DNA of 64,000 nt, taken from Segatella oris. Lineage in GTDB: Bacteria > Bacteroidota > Bacteroidia > Bacteroidales > Bacteroidaceae. The translations under genes and the position numbers were made by a program. Location: assembly GCF_900637655.1 (NCBI RefSeq), contig NZ_LR134384.1, forward strand, positions 558,001 to 622,000. The letters run 5' to 3'. Positions 1 through 10,700 of the stretch are shown here, one piece after another. A model generated the notes under the pieces. It did no database searches. It worked only from the letters and a program-made list of their open reading frames with translations, and had not been told where the DNA came from. How positions within the stretch are numbered: the stretch's first letter is position 1; the number at the start of each line of letters is the position of its first letter.

Positions 1-612
1 TTCATGCTTTTTGCCATTCGTATCCCAGTAATGTGGGTTCTTATGCACATCAAATGTGCCATAGGAATACCAAAAATTAAATCCATGTCGGCGCTCTGCC
101 GGCGTGTAAGCATCCCACACTGGCAATTTGTCTTCCACGTAATGTCCGGGGTGTTCAGGGTCGTTGCGCTCCGGACGGTCGGCATGTAGCTTTCCAATAT
201 AACCACAATCGTAGCCAGCCCGACTGAAAACATCGCCCATACAGACTGTTTCTGGACGGATATAACTAAACGGACGAGACGAGTTGCAATTTACAGGAAC
301 ACCGCTTCGGTTAGGATACATACCCGTCATAAGACTCCCACGATGAGGACTGCTCAAAGGGAAGTTGCTCATGGCAGAGGTTAACACCACAGATTCCCGA
401 GCGAACTCATTCAGACGAGGCGTATGGGTAGGATCGCCTTTGAACTTCACATGATTAGAGAAACCGGGCTTCTGCCATACCCCCAAGGCTGCATTTCGGA
501 ACTGATCAGGGAACACATAGATTACATTGGGCGGCACAGTTTCACTGCCCATGGCATAGAATGCCTGCGGGCATAAGGCCAATACGCTGGCAAAAAACTT
601 CATATTCTTCAT
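1..612 (-). CDS. S1-family sulfatase, serine type (partial, N-terminal 204 residues)
   Basis: The gene runs off the left edge, so only its first 204 codons are visible. It starts with a signal peptide (MKNMKFFASVLALCPQAFYA), then a sulfatase core: a metal-site strand with Asp36-Gln37 (many sulfatases have Asp-Asp here) and the maturation motif S-S-P-H-R-G-S-L-M-T-G beginning at Ser87. Ser87 takes the place of the usual Cys, so formylglycine would have to be made by an anaerobic radical-SAM maturase; none is encoded here. The start codon overlaps the stop of the GH88 gene as ATGA, suggesting translational coupling. In this locus it should remove sulfate from glycosaminoglycan oligosaccharides in the periplasm. 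Which sulfate position it cuts cannot be told from the fragment. Confidence 0.92.
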   Translation of the reverse strand, partial: MKNMKFFASVLALCPQAFYAMGSETVPPNVIYVFPDQFRNAALGVWQKPGFSNHVKFKGDPTHTPRLNEFARESVVLTSAMSNFPLSSPHRGSLMTGMYPNRSGVPVNCNSSRPFSYIRPETVCMGDVFSRAGYDCGYIGKLHADRPERNDPEHPGHYVEDKLPVWDAYTPAERRHGFNFWYSYGTFDVHKNPHYWDTNGKKHE

Positions 613-1802
613 TTTCTTCTCGTCAATGCTTCAAGGAAATAATAATCTGCATAATTTAATGGCACATCTATCTCATTGTTATGAGGAATGCTTCCTACAG
701 AATGCATCAGCAAGAAACAACCGTTCTTGCCCAAAGCTGGACGATAAGCGGGCGTGGAAAGTGAGCGTATAATTCTGTCGGCCAATGTTGCATAGCCGTT
801 ATCCGGAAGGTAGGTGTCCATTTCATAAAGTGCTGAAGCTACACAGGCGGCTGTAGAAGCATCACGAGGTTCGTTGGGAATATTAGGTGCATCGAAGTCC
901 CAATAAGGCACAAGGTCATCTGGGAGATTAGGATTTTGCATCATAAAATTCAGCGACTTAACAGCTCGGTCAAGGTATTTACGGTCGTGAGTATAGCGAT
1001 AACAGGTAGTGTAACCATATACAGACCACGCCTGTCCACGTGCCCAAGCACTGTTGTCTGCATAGCCCTGGGCTGTCTGACGGTGTAACACAGCACCTGT
1101 TGTAGGGTCATAATCCACAACGTGGAAACAGCTACCATCTGGACGATACTGGTTCTCCATAGTCTTATCGGCATGTGAAACCGCGATTTTCCAATAAGTA
1201 GAGTCACCGCTCAGACGTGTTGCCTCAAAAAGCAATTCAAGGTTCATCATATTGTCAATGATAACCGGACAGCTCCAACCGCGCTTTGACTGCCAGCCTC
1301 TGTCAACGTTCCACGACTGGATGACACCTGCTTTCTGACGAAAGCGAGTGCATAGTGATTTGGCAGTTTGAATAATGACTTTCTTGTATGCCTTTGTGGG
1401 ATTGAGTCGATAATTGTTCAGATAACTGGAGCCAATCATAAAGCCCACATCATGGTGCCACTTAAGATATTGAATAGAATCCAAAGCCTCAGTGAAACGT
1501 TTTGACTGCTTCAGCCACGACTTATCGTTGGTAAGCTGGTAGAGATAAAACAGACTTCCTGCAAAAAAACCCGAACACCAATCGTCTGTTGGAATATAGA
1601 CCATGCGTCCAAGCTTATCGATGGTCTTGGGAATGCATATCTTCCCATCCCGTCCAACCTGATCAAGCATCAGTGAATACTGGCGTGTTGCAAAGGTAAT
1701 ATCCTCGTTAATCACGCTGTTCATGTCTTTGTCTCCAGCATAGCTGAGGCTTGGAACCAATAAAAAGGCTCCTGCGGCAAGTAGTAATTTTCGTATATTC
1801 AT
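609..1802 (-). CDS. GH88 unsaturated glucuronyl hydrolase
   Basis: A 397-residue secreted protein (signal peptide to about residue 22) of glycoside hydrolase family 88. The family removes the unsaturated uronic acid that polysaccharide lyases leave at the non-reducing end of glycosaminoglycan disaccharides, by hydrating the double bond. The two expected acidic residues are visible: Asp118 in a W-H-H-D-V-G-F motif and Asp183 in I-I-D-N-M-M-N, spaced much as in characterised enzymes. Length is normal for the family. It lies 1 bp after the PL8 lyase that makes its substrate and overlaps the sulfatase start, so lyase, hydrolase and sulfatase form a degradation cassette. Confidence 0.93.
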   Translation of the reverse strand: MNIRKLLLAAGAFLLVPSLSYAGDKDMNSVINEDITFATRQYSLMLDQVGRDGKICIPKTIDKLGRMVYIPTDDWCSGFFAGSLFYLYQLTNDKSWLKQSKRFTEALDSIQYLKWHHDVGFMIGSSYLNNYRLNPTKAYKKVIIQTAKSLCTRFRQKAGVIQSWNVDRGWQSKRGWSCPVIIDNMMNLELLFEATRLSGDSTYWKIAVSHADKTMENQYRPDGSCFHVVDYDPTTGAVLHRQTAQGYADNSAWARGQAWSVYGYTTCYRYTHDRKYLDRAVKSLNFMMQNPNLPDDLVPYWDFDAPNIPNEPRDASTAACVASALYEMDTYLPDNGYATLADRIIRSLSTPAYRPALGKNGCFLLMHSVGSIPHNNEIDVPLNYADYYFLEALTRRK

Positions 1803-1803
1803 A

Positions 1804-4800
1804 TCATAGTTTGTTTAGTTCAATATCATAACTTAATCCGTCCTTACACTTTATTTCGATTGTTGTGGTCTTGTCGTTCAAGTCAATCAAACGGACATCA
1901 GCAGTCGGAGTGAAACTCCATTTGCCCAACAAAGTCACGCGAACAGGAATTTCCTGACTTGCATTCTTAATCCAAGGACGGCCATAGATACTGCGTTCAA
2001 CACGCTTCCCGTCTTTATAGACATCGTCACTTGGTCCTTGATAAAGATTAAGATCGGGCTGGGCAACGGTCAATACCATCTTTCGTTTGGCCAATTGACG
2101 TATCATTGCGAGACAAGTTGTATCTGTCTGGAGCAATGGCCCGCCTGGAAGTATCGACTTCGGTGTTTCGAAGATGACATAAGACAGTGTCTGTGTGGCA
2201 TCATGTCGAACGATATGTGCATTCTTATCTTTCTTAATTACTGTATAGAAAGGCTTGGTTTCGATAGCTTTCAACCTTTCGGGAGATGTTTTGGGCAATA
2301 CGGCATACTCATAACCGGCATTTTTGGGAGCCTTTCCATGGTTGATATACAGAGAGGCCCACTGCCCTTCATCCGGCTTATCTGTGTCGTTGTTTCGTGC
2401 CTGCTGACGAACAAGACCTGTGAAGACACATGGATTGGGAGAATAATAACCCGTGCCCTGTGGATCCAACCAAGTTTTGCTGCCACCCTTATAAGACTGC
2501 CAATAAGCCAAAGTTTGTGCATCGGTAGCTGCCGACTGGAAGATGGTTGTCTCGGTGTTATTCTGCTTATCATTGTTCTCAATGTCACTTCCAAGACAGA
2601 TAATATCGCCATTGAAGAAGTGGTATGACTTACGTCCACGGAATGAACCATTGTATTTATCGTGCTCATGCAACTTCATACCGAAGTTACCATTAGCCCC
2701 CAACTGAGATAAACCACCAGCGAAAGCTTCATCAGAGAACAGCATTTCCTCAACACCTGAAGAAATATCGACATTGCGAATCTTTGCTCTCAAATCATCA
2801 AGTGGCAAATGAATGCTCGTTGCACCAGGGATACGGTTCCAGTCGTAGCCGTCTTCCTGCCAGCCACTCGTCTTTGGAGTTACATCAACACCATTCGGAG
2901 CTGTCGACACATACAGACTACCATAGCCCAAATAGCGACCATAGAGATTTTCTCCTGTATAGTGTTCGCTACTCCACAGATAACGACTCATACCACGAAC
3001 AACAGCCGACCAATTGTCTCGTCGCTGTACAGAAACACATGCATAGCCCAAGCTGAGATTACCTTGTGGGTCTGTTTCCGGCTTGATGCCCTTCAGGTTA
3101 AACTCGCGATAGATTTGCTTTTCCTTGCTGTTTGTTGCATTCTGTGTCAATCGCATATAGACAGAAGCCATTGTTTCGTCGAGTTTATTGTCACGATTAG
3201 GTGTTCCGGCCCATGCCATAAAAGCATAATGGATAGGTGTCAGACGGCCTTTCCCGTCGGGATGACGGCCAGACATTGACAATGGGAAATTCAGTTTGTT
3301 GCAATAGAAGCGCATAGCAAGAAGCGCATTCTTTACAGTCTGATGTGCTAATTCGCCCACAGCAAATTCGGTTCCACTAAGAATATAAATCATCTGAGTG
3401 GCTCCATTCAGACCTCCTACAGCATAAGCGGGATAGTTGTTGCAGTGATGATAGGCTGAGCCATCAATCTTGAAAGAGTCCATTAAACCTGGCGCTGGAC
3501 GGCATCCCCAGTCAAGCCAGCGAGAACATGAACGGAGATATTGCACCTTCTCAGGTGAATCGTCCATTAACATGATGCTTGCCATACAGCCTACAGAAGC
3601 AGTGTTAAATGTATCCATGTCCATTCCATTGCCTGTTGGTTTCACATATACCTGACGCAACTGACCATACCAAGTCATCGTTGCTACGGCTTCATCCAAC
3701 TTCCCTTCGGCTTTCAGCACATCCTTCATCAGGAAATAAGCAATATACATGCTGCGGAGACTGTAGCCATAATGGTGGATATTCCCCCAGCATGAGCCCC
3801 ATGTCACACCTTGATCGGTGATATTCTCATACATCAGCATGAACATGTTGCGCAATTCCTTCTTGTCTTCTTCCTCCTTGGCATTGTTATAGCCAATAGC
3901 AATCTGCTGCATGAGCTTGAAATAATCATTCATTTCATAGCCCGTGCGAGTAAGAATTTCCTTATCCCACTTGGGAAGCATGCGCTCATAAGCCTCTGCA
4001 TGACGCACATACCAGATAGGAGTACCCGTAATGAGTCCTTTCTTTTTCTTGATTTTATAGCTGTCAAACTTATCTCGCATGCTTTCCATTTGCTTTGGAT
4101 AAAGCTTGGCAGGTGTATAAATCAAACTGCGGAAACGTGATTCCATCACGCGCATTTCCTGTACCTGCTGTGCTGTTACAGGAGTCAAAGGAATATCAGA
4201 CTTGCGGACGGAGTTCTTCAAAACCTGAAGCCAGTCGTTAGTTGTTTTAGCATTGACGAAAGGTACTTGCTCGTCAGCTGTCTGATAACGAGGGTCAACC
4301 TTGATAGCTGTAATCATGTGATCCACATATAGTTTACCAGCCACATTAGGTGCTTCAACCACAATCTGATCCATACCTATCTCTGGTTTACCTTCCATGT
4401 CGCGTTCATAGCATACCCATGCACCGCGCCAACCTTTGAAATTGAGTTTCATCGGGAAAGAAGTGCAAGTCTTACCCTGCTTGCAAAATCTGAAAACAAC
4501 AGATTTTCCGGCCAATGGCTCCTCATTATAGAGCCACACAATGAAAGCAGAGAGGTAGTTGTCACGACTGCCCTTGATGTGCGGATCAAACTGCAAATCT
4601 TTGCTGATCATCAGCTTTCCGCCTGGCTTAAATGTCCATTCCAACGACTTCTTGCCATTTCTGAAATGACGATCAGAAAGGACTGTCGCTGACTTTTCGG
4701 CCTTGAGATATTGTAAATCCTTTGGCGTTTCAAATGAAAGCATGCGAGTATCATCATACATCTGCGCATGCAAAGATGACGAAAAAGCCAAGCAACAAAG

Positions 4801-4848
4801 GCCTATAAGCGCTCGTTTCAATCGATTCTTATTCATACTCTTAATCAA
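1804..4848 (-). CDS. PL8 chondroitin sulfate ABC-type lyase
   Basis: A 1014-residue polysaccharide lyase of family 8, which cleaves chondroitin/dermatan sulfate or hyaluronan by beta-elimination to unsaturated disaccharides. The signal peptide ends near residue 29. An N-terminal jelly-roll region (about 30-200) is followed by the alpha-toroid and C-terminal beta domains. Catalytic candidates match the Proteus ABC lyase pattern: His468 and Tyr475 (spacing 7, motif H-H-C-N-N-Y-P-A-Y), Arg528 (S-G-R-H) and Glu633 (G-E-N-L-Y-G). The start overlaps the preceding lipoprotein gene by 8 bp; an alternative Met four codons in would leave a 4-bp gap. Exact substrate preference (chondroitin versus hyaluronan) is inferred only from family and context. 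Confidence 0.92.
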   Translation of the reverse strand: MIKSMNKNRLKRALIGLCCLAFSSSLHAQMYDDTRMLSFETPKDLQYLKAEKSATVLSDRHFRNGKKSLEWTFKPGGKLMISKDLQFDPHIKGSRDNYLSAFIVWLYNEEPLAGKSVVFRFCKQGKTCTSFPMKLNFKGWRGAWVCYERDMEGKPEIGMDQIVVEAPNVAGKLYVDHMITAIKVDPRYQTADEQVPFVNAKTTNDWLQVLKNSVRKSDIPLTPVTAQQVQEMRVMESRFRSLIYTPAKLYPKQMESMRDKFDSYKIKKKKGLITGTPIWYVRHAEAYERMLPKWDKEILTRTGYEMNDYFKLMQQIAIGYNNAKEEEDKKELRNMFMLMYENITDQGVTWGSCWGNIHHYGYSLRSMYIAYFLMKDVLKAEGKLDEAVATMTWYGQLRQVYVKPTGNGMDMDTFNTASVGCMASIMLMDDSPEKVQYLRSCSRWLDWGCRPAPGLMDSFKIDGSAYHHCNNYPAYAVGGLNGATQMIYILSGTEFAVGELAHQTVKNALLAMRFYCNKLNFPLSMSGRHPDGKGRLTPIHYAFMAWAGTPNRDNKLDETMASVYMRLTQNATNSKEKQIYREFNLKGIKPETDPQGNLSLGYACVSVQRRDNWSAVVRGMSRYLWSSEHYTGENLYGRYLGYGSLYVSTAPNGVDVTPKTSGWQEDGYDWNRIPGATSIHLPLDDLRAKIRNVDISSGVEEMLFSDEAFAGGLSQLGANGNFGMKLHEHDKYNGSFRGRKSYHFFNGDIICLGSDIENNDKQNNTETTIFQSAATDAQTLAYWQSYKGGSKTWLDPQGTGYYSPNPCVFTGLVRQQARNNDTDKPDEGQWASLYINHGKAPKNAGYEYAVLPKTSPERLKAIETKPFYTVIKKDKNAHIVRHDATQTLSYVIFETPKSILPGGPLLQTDTTCLAMIRQLAKRKMVLTVAQPDLNLYQGPSDDVYKDGKRVERSIYGRPWIKNASQEIPVRVTLLGKWSFTPTADVRLIDLNDKTTTIEIKCKDGLSYDIELNKL

Positions 4849-5872
4849 CGACTTCGATATTCAATTCTCTCACCACTTTACTCTCGGCCTTATAGTTGCT
4901 ATTTGTTGCAACGAAAACAGCCTTGTAAGTTCCCACCTTATTATATATATGGGTGTAAGAAGACAGACTTTCGGTCACATTTTTAATGGAAGTACCATAG
5001 TCTGGAGAGCAAGCATTGGCCATAATCATATCAGAAACCAACCAACTGTACTTCAGTTTAGCCCCACCGTTTGAGCTATGAATAGAGAAATCTCCCTTTG
5101 ATGCTCCTGCAAGGTTCCAGATACCACTTACATTATTGGTTACAGTTCCATACTCACGATTAGCAGTCATTGATTTTTGATCAGCCAGTTTGTGGTGGCA
5201 CATCATGTTGACGGGTGTGAAATTGAAACCATTTGCATAGAGCGTTGTAACAGAGCCATCCTTCATTGTATTTTCAATCTTCATACCAACGAAGTTTACA
5301 CGAGGCTGTGCTGCTGTATTTAAGGTAGGCTTATAGCAAGCTGCTATTGTCATACGCTTACCAAGATAGGGCGTAAAATCAACCTCATACTTAGTCGCAT
5401 GAGCTGCATTGCTCGGTGCAGAAGGCAGACTTGAAGGGTCAACAAGGTTATTCCATGCGAAACCCTCTACCAAAACAGAGTCTTCCTTGAAATTATTCTT
5501 TGCCAAACCAGTGAAAGAATCCGAGATATAAAGCTTCATCAAATTAGCTGCTGTGGCTGCATTTCCATACTGATACCACACAGAGAATGTCAGCTTAGAA
5601 GAAACTATATCCTCTAATGCTACTTGATCGCGATCTTTATAGATATACTGATGTCCTGCTTCTCCACTGAAGAAAGTGATAAAATCAGGATCCCCGTTCA
5701 GAATGAAATTCAACTTAGAGCCCTTCTTTACTGTAATCTTGTCGCCCGATTGCTGTACATTATTATTGGTTAGCACTGAAACACTCAAGGCTGCTTGTTC
5801 CTTTAATTCGTCTTCGCAACTTACGAATGCAAAGGCTAATAGCGGGAGCAATAAATATATATATCGTTTCAT
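4841..5872 (-). CDS. Surface lipoprotein of the SusCD locus (DUF5017-like)
   Basis: A 343-residue lipoprotein with lipobox F-V-S-C and lipidated Cys19 followed by acidic residues (E-D-E), which in Bacteroidetes favours export to the outer face of the outer membrane. The body looks like beta-sandwich sequence and the C-terminus (about 280-343) resembles a PKD/Ig fold. It sits directly after SusD, where these loci encode surface glycan-binding proteins (SusE/SusF position). I think it belongs to the DUF5017 group, but that is from memory of the general pattern. Likely role: holding glycosaminoglycan chains at the cell surface. No catalytic motif seen. Confidence 0.75.
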   Translation of the reverse strand: MKRYIYLLLPLLAFAFVSCEDELKEQAALSVSVLTNNNVQQSGDKITVKKGSKLNFILNGDPDFITFFSGEAGHQYIYKDRDQVALEDIVSSKLTFSVWYQYGNAATAANLMKLYISDSFTGLAKNNFKEDSVLVEGFAWNNLVDPSSLPSAPSNAAHATKYEVDFTPYLGKRMTIAACYKPTLNTAAQPRVNFVGMKIENTMKDGSVTTLYANGFNFTPVNMMCHHKLADQKSMTANREYGTVTNNVSGIWNLAGASKGDFSIHSSNGGAKLKYSWLVSDMIMANACSPDYGTSIKNVTESLSSYTHIYNKVGTYKAVFVATNSNYKAESKVVRELNIEVVD

Positions 5873-5923
5873 GTCGTTTGTTTTTTATTGGATTATCATA
5901 TTTTTAATCACTATTAAATCACA

Positions 5924-5957
5924 AAAGGCATAGGAAAGACACGGTCTTTCCTGCCTT
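5924..5957 (-). terminator. Intra-operon hairpin after susD
   Basis: On the minus strand an inverted repeat (arms around 5926-5940 and 5944-5956, core GGAAAGAC/GTCTTTCC) with a tiny loop is followed by TTTT. It lies between the susD stop and the lipoprotein start, so it may partly terminate transcription or protect the susCD message, giving more SusCD than enzyme. Confidence 0.6.
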
Positions 5958-5965
5958 CATGAGTC

Positions 5966-7699
5966 CTACCATCCAGGGTTGTTGGCTGTGATTTTCTTGT
6001 TAATAGCCATTTCATTTGATGGAATTGGGAAATAGTTATAAGCATCTGACACCTGGAAATAGGTGTAGACATTCGACGGGCCAAGGTTCCAGTTGGTGCC
6101 ACTCTTTGCCCTTGCTGCCAATTCATTCATATTCTTTTTGAAGTCACCCCAACGAATCAAATCGAAACGACGTGTCATCTCAAAACACAATTCCATGGCA
6201 CGTTCATCCTTAACGGCATTGCGGAAATTCTCCTGATTAAGTCCTGAAAGAGATGAAATACCGGCACGTTTGCGTACTTCATTAATGCACTGATAAGCCA
6301 AAGCGGTAGGACCACCATGGATTTCATTCTCACATTCGGCAATCATCAGCAGCACATCAGCATAACGAAGGATTGGGAAGTTGACCAATGTAAAGTTCTT
6401 ATTCTTCTTATCCGGTTCATATTCGCGACGCCATTTAGCACACATACGGCTGTAATCCGTTGATGCTGTAGCCTTCTCTCGGTCACCAACCTTAGATGTT
6501 GAAGGCTTATCACCGTAACTGTACGATTTACTGTAATACTGATTCTTTACTTCTTGAAGCTTACCTTTCTCAAACATACGACCATCAACGCCATTACCTG
6601 TCTTTGATTGCGTATAAGAGAATGGTGCAATACTCCAGTTCATGCGGTTCTTATCCGAATTAGCTTCATAGAGTTCATAAAGCTTCGGCGTGCTCCAGAA
6701 GAAGCAATAACCAAATCCGGGATCAGCTTTCCCCTTAAGTTCTATCTTACTTGAGAGGTCGGGAGCCTGTATACCAATGATATTTCCAACGCGTCCTTCC
6801 GTACGGGTATCGGTACTATAGTTACCTGTAAACTCCGCTTCCCAAATACTTTCCTTACCGGTTGTATTGTATTTATCAGAACATTGATCAATAAAGTAAT
6901 CCCAATAATTGGGTGCAAGCGTATGTCCTTCATGCATAACTTTCTGTGCAAAGGTATCAGCCTTTGTGAAGTATTCTTTACGCACGGTTTCATCAGGCGC
7001 AGTATTATCGCGATAACATTCACCCGCACGAAACATATAAACGCGTGCCAAGATACCCCAAGCCGCAGACTTTGTCAAGCCTCCAGGCAAATAACCCACT
7101 TCAGAAGCTTTCTTAAGGTCATCTACACTTTCCTCCATTTCCTTGCAAATGAAGTCATAAATCTCTGCTTTCGGTGTACGGGCAATCTGCAGACCTTTCA
7201 CAGATTGTGTGGAACTTGTCTTGAGAGGCACATCCCCCCAGCACTGAACAAGATTGAAATAGTAGAAAGCACGCAGGAAACGAGCCTCTGCAGTCAGTCT
7301 TTTTGCAGAAGATGTTGATAGTTCCGACACTTTATCTATTTCTTCCAAAAAGATATTTGCACGGTTCACCCCAACATAGAGTGTATACCAGAAAGCTGTA
7401 ACTGCAGGGTCACTGCTGTTGGCATTGTTACAGATAAGTCCTCTTGTCGATGGTGAACGTCCTGGTCCACCATAAGCCTCAAGGTCATCACCTCCTACAA
7501 GAAAGAAATAATCATTACCATAGAAAGAAGTCTCTGTAAGCGGAGCATAAATTCCTTTGAGAAATGTTTCAGCTTCAGCTTCGCTCTTGAAATAACTTCC
7601 AGAGGTCGTGGATGTTGGCTCTTTGTCTAAGAAATCACAGCTTGAAGCCAAAGACATAAAGGCCAACATTATAATAATATGTATTTTAGATACTTTCAT
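5966..7699 (-). CDS. SusD/RagB family outer-membrane lipoprotein
   Basis: A 577-residue SusD homologue. Lipobox S-L-A-S-S-C gives lipidated Cys21, followed by the D-F-L-D-K-E-P sequence typical of SusD N-termini. An N-terminal SusD-like TPR region is followed by the C-terminal RagB/SusD domain, including the usual R-K-R-A-G and E-R-A-M-E-L-C-F-E stretches (E-R-x-x-E-L motif) near residues 470-510. SusD proteins form the lid of the SusC channel and capture oligosaccharides at the cell surface. It lies 19 bp after susC, with which it will be co-transcribed. Substrate is presumably a glycosaminoglycan, inferred from the enzymes downstream. Confidence 0.96.
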   Translation of the reverse strand: MKVSKIHIIIMLAFMSLASSCDFLDKEPTSTTSGSYFKSEAEAETFLKGIYAPLTETSFYGNDYFFLVGGDDLEAYGGPGRSPSTRGLICNNANSSDPAVTAFWYTLYVGVNRANIFLEEIDKVSELSTSSAKRLTAEARFLRAFYYFNLVQCWGDVPLKTSSTQSVKGLQIARTPKAEIYDFICKEMEESVDDLKKASEVGYLPGGLTKSAAWGILARVYMFRAGECYRDNTAPDETVRKEYFTKADTFAQKVMHEGHTLAPNYWDYFIDQCSDKYNTTGKESIWEAEFTGNYSTDTRTEGRVGNIIGIQAPDLSSKIELKGKADPGFGYCFFWSTPKLYELYEANSDKNRMNWSIAPFSYTQSKTGNGVDGRMFEKGKLQEVKNQYYSKSYSYGDKPSTSKVGDREKATASTDYSRMCAKWRREYEPDKKNKNFTLVNFPILRYADVLLMIAECENEIHGGPTALAYQCINEVRKRAGISSLSGLNQENFRNAVKDERAMELCFEMTRRFDLIRWGDFKKNMNELAARAKSGTNWNLGPSNVYTYFQVSDAYNYFPIPSNEMAINKKITANNPGW

Positions 7700-7718
7700 A
7701 ATGCGTCGTAGTTAATAG

Positions 7719-10700
7719 TTAGAAACCAAGATTAATACCGAAACTGAAGCTTCGGGCACGTGGATATGCAGAGAAATCCAGGCCCGGAGTCAGGGCACTC
7801 TCCCTGATAGAAACCTCCGGATCATAACCGCTGTAGTTGGAAATTGTAAATAGATTCTGTGCAGCAAAATAGACTCTGAGCTGTTCGATACCCACACGAG
7901 AAATCATCTTACGTGGCACTGTGTAACCCAAAGTCACCGTCTTCAGACGCAGGAATGAGCCATCCTCAATGATGCGTGAAGAGAAAACACGGTTTGAACT
8001 TGATGAAGTTGCACGTGGAATGTTACTTGTTGGATTACTCTCTGTCCAGCGTTCTGCATAGCTGGCATACTGGTTAAGTTCACGTGTGCGGTTCCATGAA
8101 CTTTCAAACATCAAGCGGTTGGCGTTTAACACATCGTTGCCATAAGACCACTGAAAGAAGATACTGAGGTCGAAATCGCGATAGTTGAAGTTGTTGGTGA
8201 AACCACCTGTATGCTTAGGAAGACCGTTACCGATAACCGTACGGTCATTACTGTCAATGACACCGTCACCATTCAAATCACGATATTTAGGCATACCAGG
8301 CTGTGTATTGGCTTCCGAAGCGTAGTGAGGCACGTTAGATTTCAGCGTATAGGTATTGCCCGACTTGTTAAAATCCTCGTACTTATAGGTTCCTTCATAG
8401 ATATAACCATACATGGAACCCATAGATTGACCAACCTTAGCAATGTAACTGCTCTGTGAGTTGAAGTTCTGGTCGAACTGTGCTGCCGTAAGCAATGCGG
8501 TCTGGTTTTCTGATAGTGCCAACACCTTATTGCGGTTGAATGCGATGTTGAAGTTAGTTGTCCATGTAAAATGCTTGGTTTTGACATTCGTAGTGTTGAG
8601 TGTCAGCTCGAGACCTTGGTTTCTAACCTTCCCGATATTCTTTGTTGCACTGATGAATCCAGAAGACAAAGGAAGACTTGATACCAACAGAAGGTCGCGT
8701 GTCACCTTGCGATATAAATCGACAGTCAAACCAATACGATCGTTAAGGAAACCGAGGTCTATACCCAAGTTCCACTGCTCCGTGGTCTCCCACTTCAAGT
8801 CCTTGTTAGGGATTGAAACCGGAACCATACCTACATTCGTATTATCATTATTATAAGGATAAACGCCACTTGGAACACTTCCCAACGAAAGCAGGTCGCC
8901 CGTGCGGTCTTTCAATAACTGATAAATACCATAGGTGTCATATTCTCCTACGCGGTTATTACCTGTAAGACCCCAGCTCAAACGCAGCTTTCCACTGTTC
9001 ACAATGTCCTTAACGGGCTTCATGAACTTCTCTTCTGTGAAGTTCCAAGCTAAAGAACCGGATGGGAAATAACCAAAACGATTACTGCCACGGAACTTTG
9101 AACTGCCGTCAGCACGCATGGTTGCCGTAGCATAATACTTTGACTTATAATTATAGTTGAAACGTCCGAAATAAGACATCATCGCCCAAGAAGACTTCTC
9201 CGAACGCGTAATCGTAGGTGTACCGTCGCTCATTCCTGCCATACCGAGGTTTTCATTAGGAATGCGGATAGTCTTGAAACGATAGTATTCATAATCCGAA
9301 TTCTGCAGAGAGAATCCCAACAGAGAATTGAAATAATGGCGCTTCTGCAGATTAGTCTGCCAGGTCAGCGTATTCTCATTCAGCCAAGTGGCACGCTTAG
9401 CACGGATAACCTGTGCATTCACCTTTTCTATAGATGTGCGACCACCATAACGGGTTTTCGAGTTGTTGAAGTTATCAGTATCCATGCGATTATCTGTATA
9501 ACCACCGGAAACCTTGAAACGCAATCCTTTCATCAGCTCATACTCTACAAATCCATTGAACTGCATATAGGTCGTCGTACGCTTGTTATATTCGTTGTTC
9601 AACGACATAATCGGGTTGAAACGATAGTCGTTGGTGTTGTTCACATCATCATCGGTTGCATTTTCAACAAGGGAATGAAGCGGAACACCCGGCTGTGTAA
9701 CCGGACGATAACCCCACACACTGTAAAACAGGTTATTCATACCAGAATGTGATGCCTGCGATGGAGACTGCCCCATCTGACGAGCCTGAGAATAGTTGAT
9801 ATTGAAGTTAGCCTTCCACTTCTTATACTTGATTGTCGTAGCCAAACGACCCTGAAGACGATTGTAATTAGACTTCAACACGATACCATCCTGATCGAAA
9901 TAAGACAAGGAAGCTGTATAACGAACCTCTTCGCTACCACCTGTCAGACTCACATTGTGGTTCTGAAGCGGTGCAGTCCGGAAGATCATGTCCTGCCAAT
10001 CATACTGGGGAACATTCTTATAATCATCCAAAGTCCATTGCTTTCCATCATAAAGTGAAAGATAAGACTTTTCAACAATCTTCGGATACATTTCGTTCTG
10101 AAGTGCAACGAATTGATAAGCGTTCATCATTGGTATCTTCTTCGTTACGCTCTGCCAGCCGAGGCTGCCGTCATAATGCACCTTCGGCTTGCCCACTTTA
10201 CCGCTCTTCGTAACGATGATGATTACACCGTTTGCACCTCGTGCACCATAAATCGCAGAGGCCGAAGCATCTTTCAACACGTCGATTGATGCAATATCCG
10301 ACGGATTGATAGAGCTGGCGATACTCGGATCTTCCACTGGAAAACCGTCGATAACATACAAAGGAGAATTCTCCTGCGTCAAAGAGTTATTGCCTCGGAT
10401 GACGATATTCATGCTTCCACCGGGCATACCCTCATTTGATGACACGTTGACACCTGCCAACCGACCACCTAAAGTCTGGTCGAACGAAGAAACAGGAGTA
10501 CTCGTCAGCGAAGTGATGTCGGCCTTGGCAACAGAACCTGTCAGGTCGCGTTTTCTCACTTCCTGATAGCCAACCACCACGACTTCATCAAGCACCCTGT
10601 TGTCTTCCTGCAGCGTGACATTCATCAACTTGCCCGGTTGGGCCTTCAGTTCCAAGGTTGTATAACCGAGGAAAGAGAACGTAAGAACAGCATCCTTACG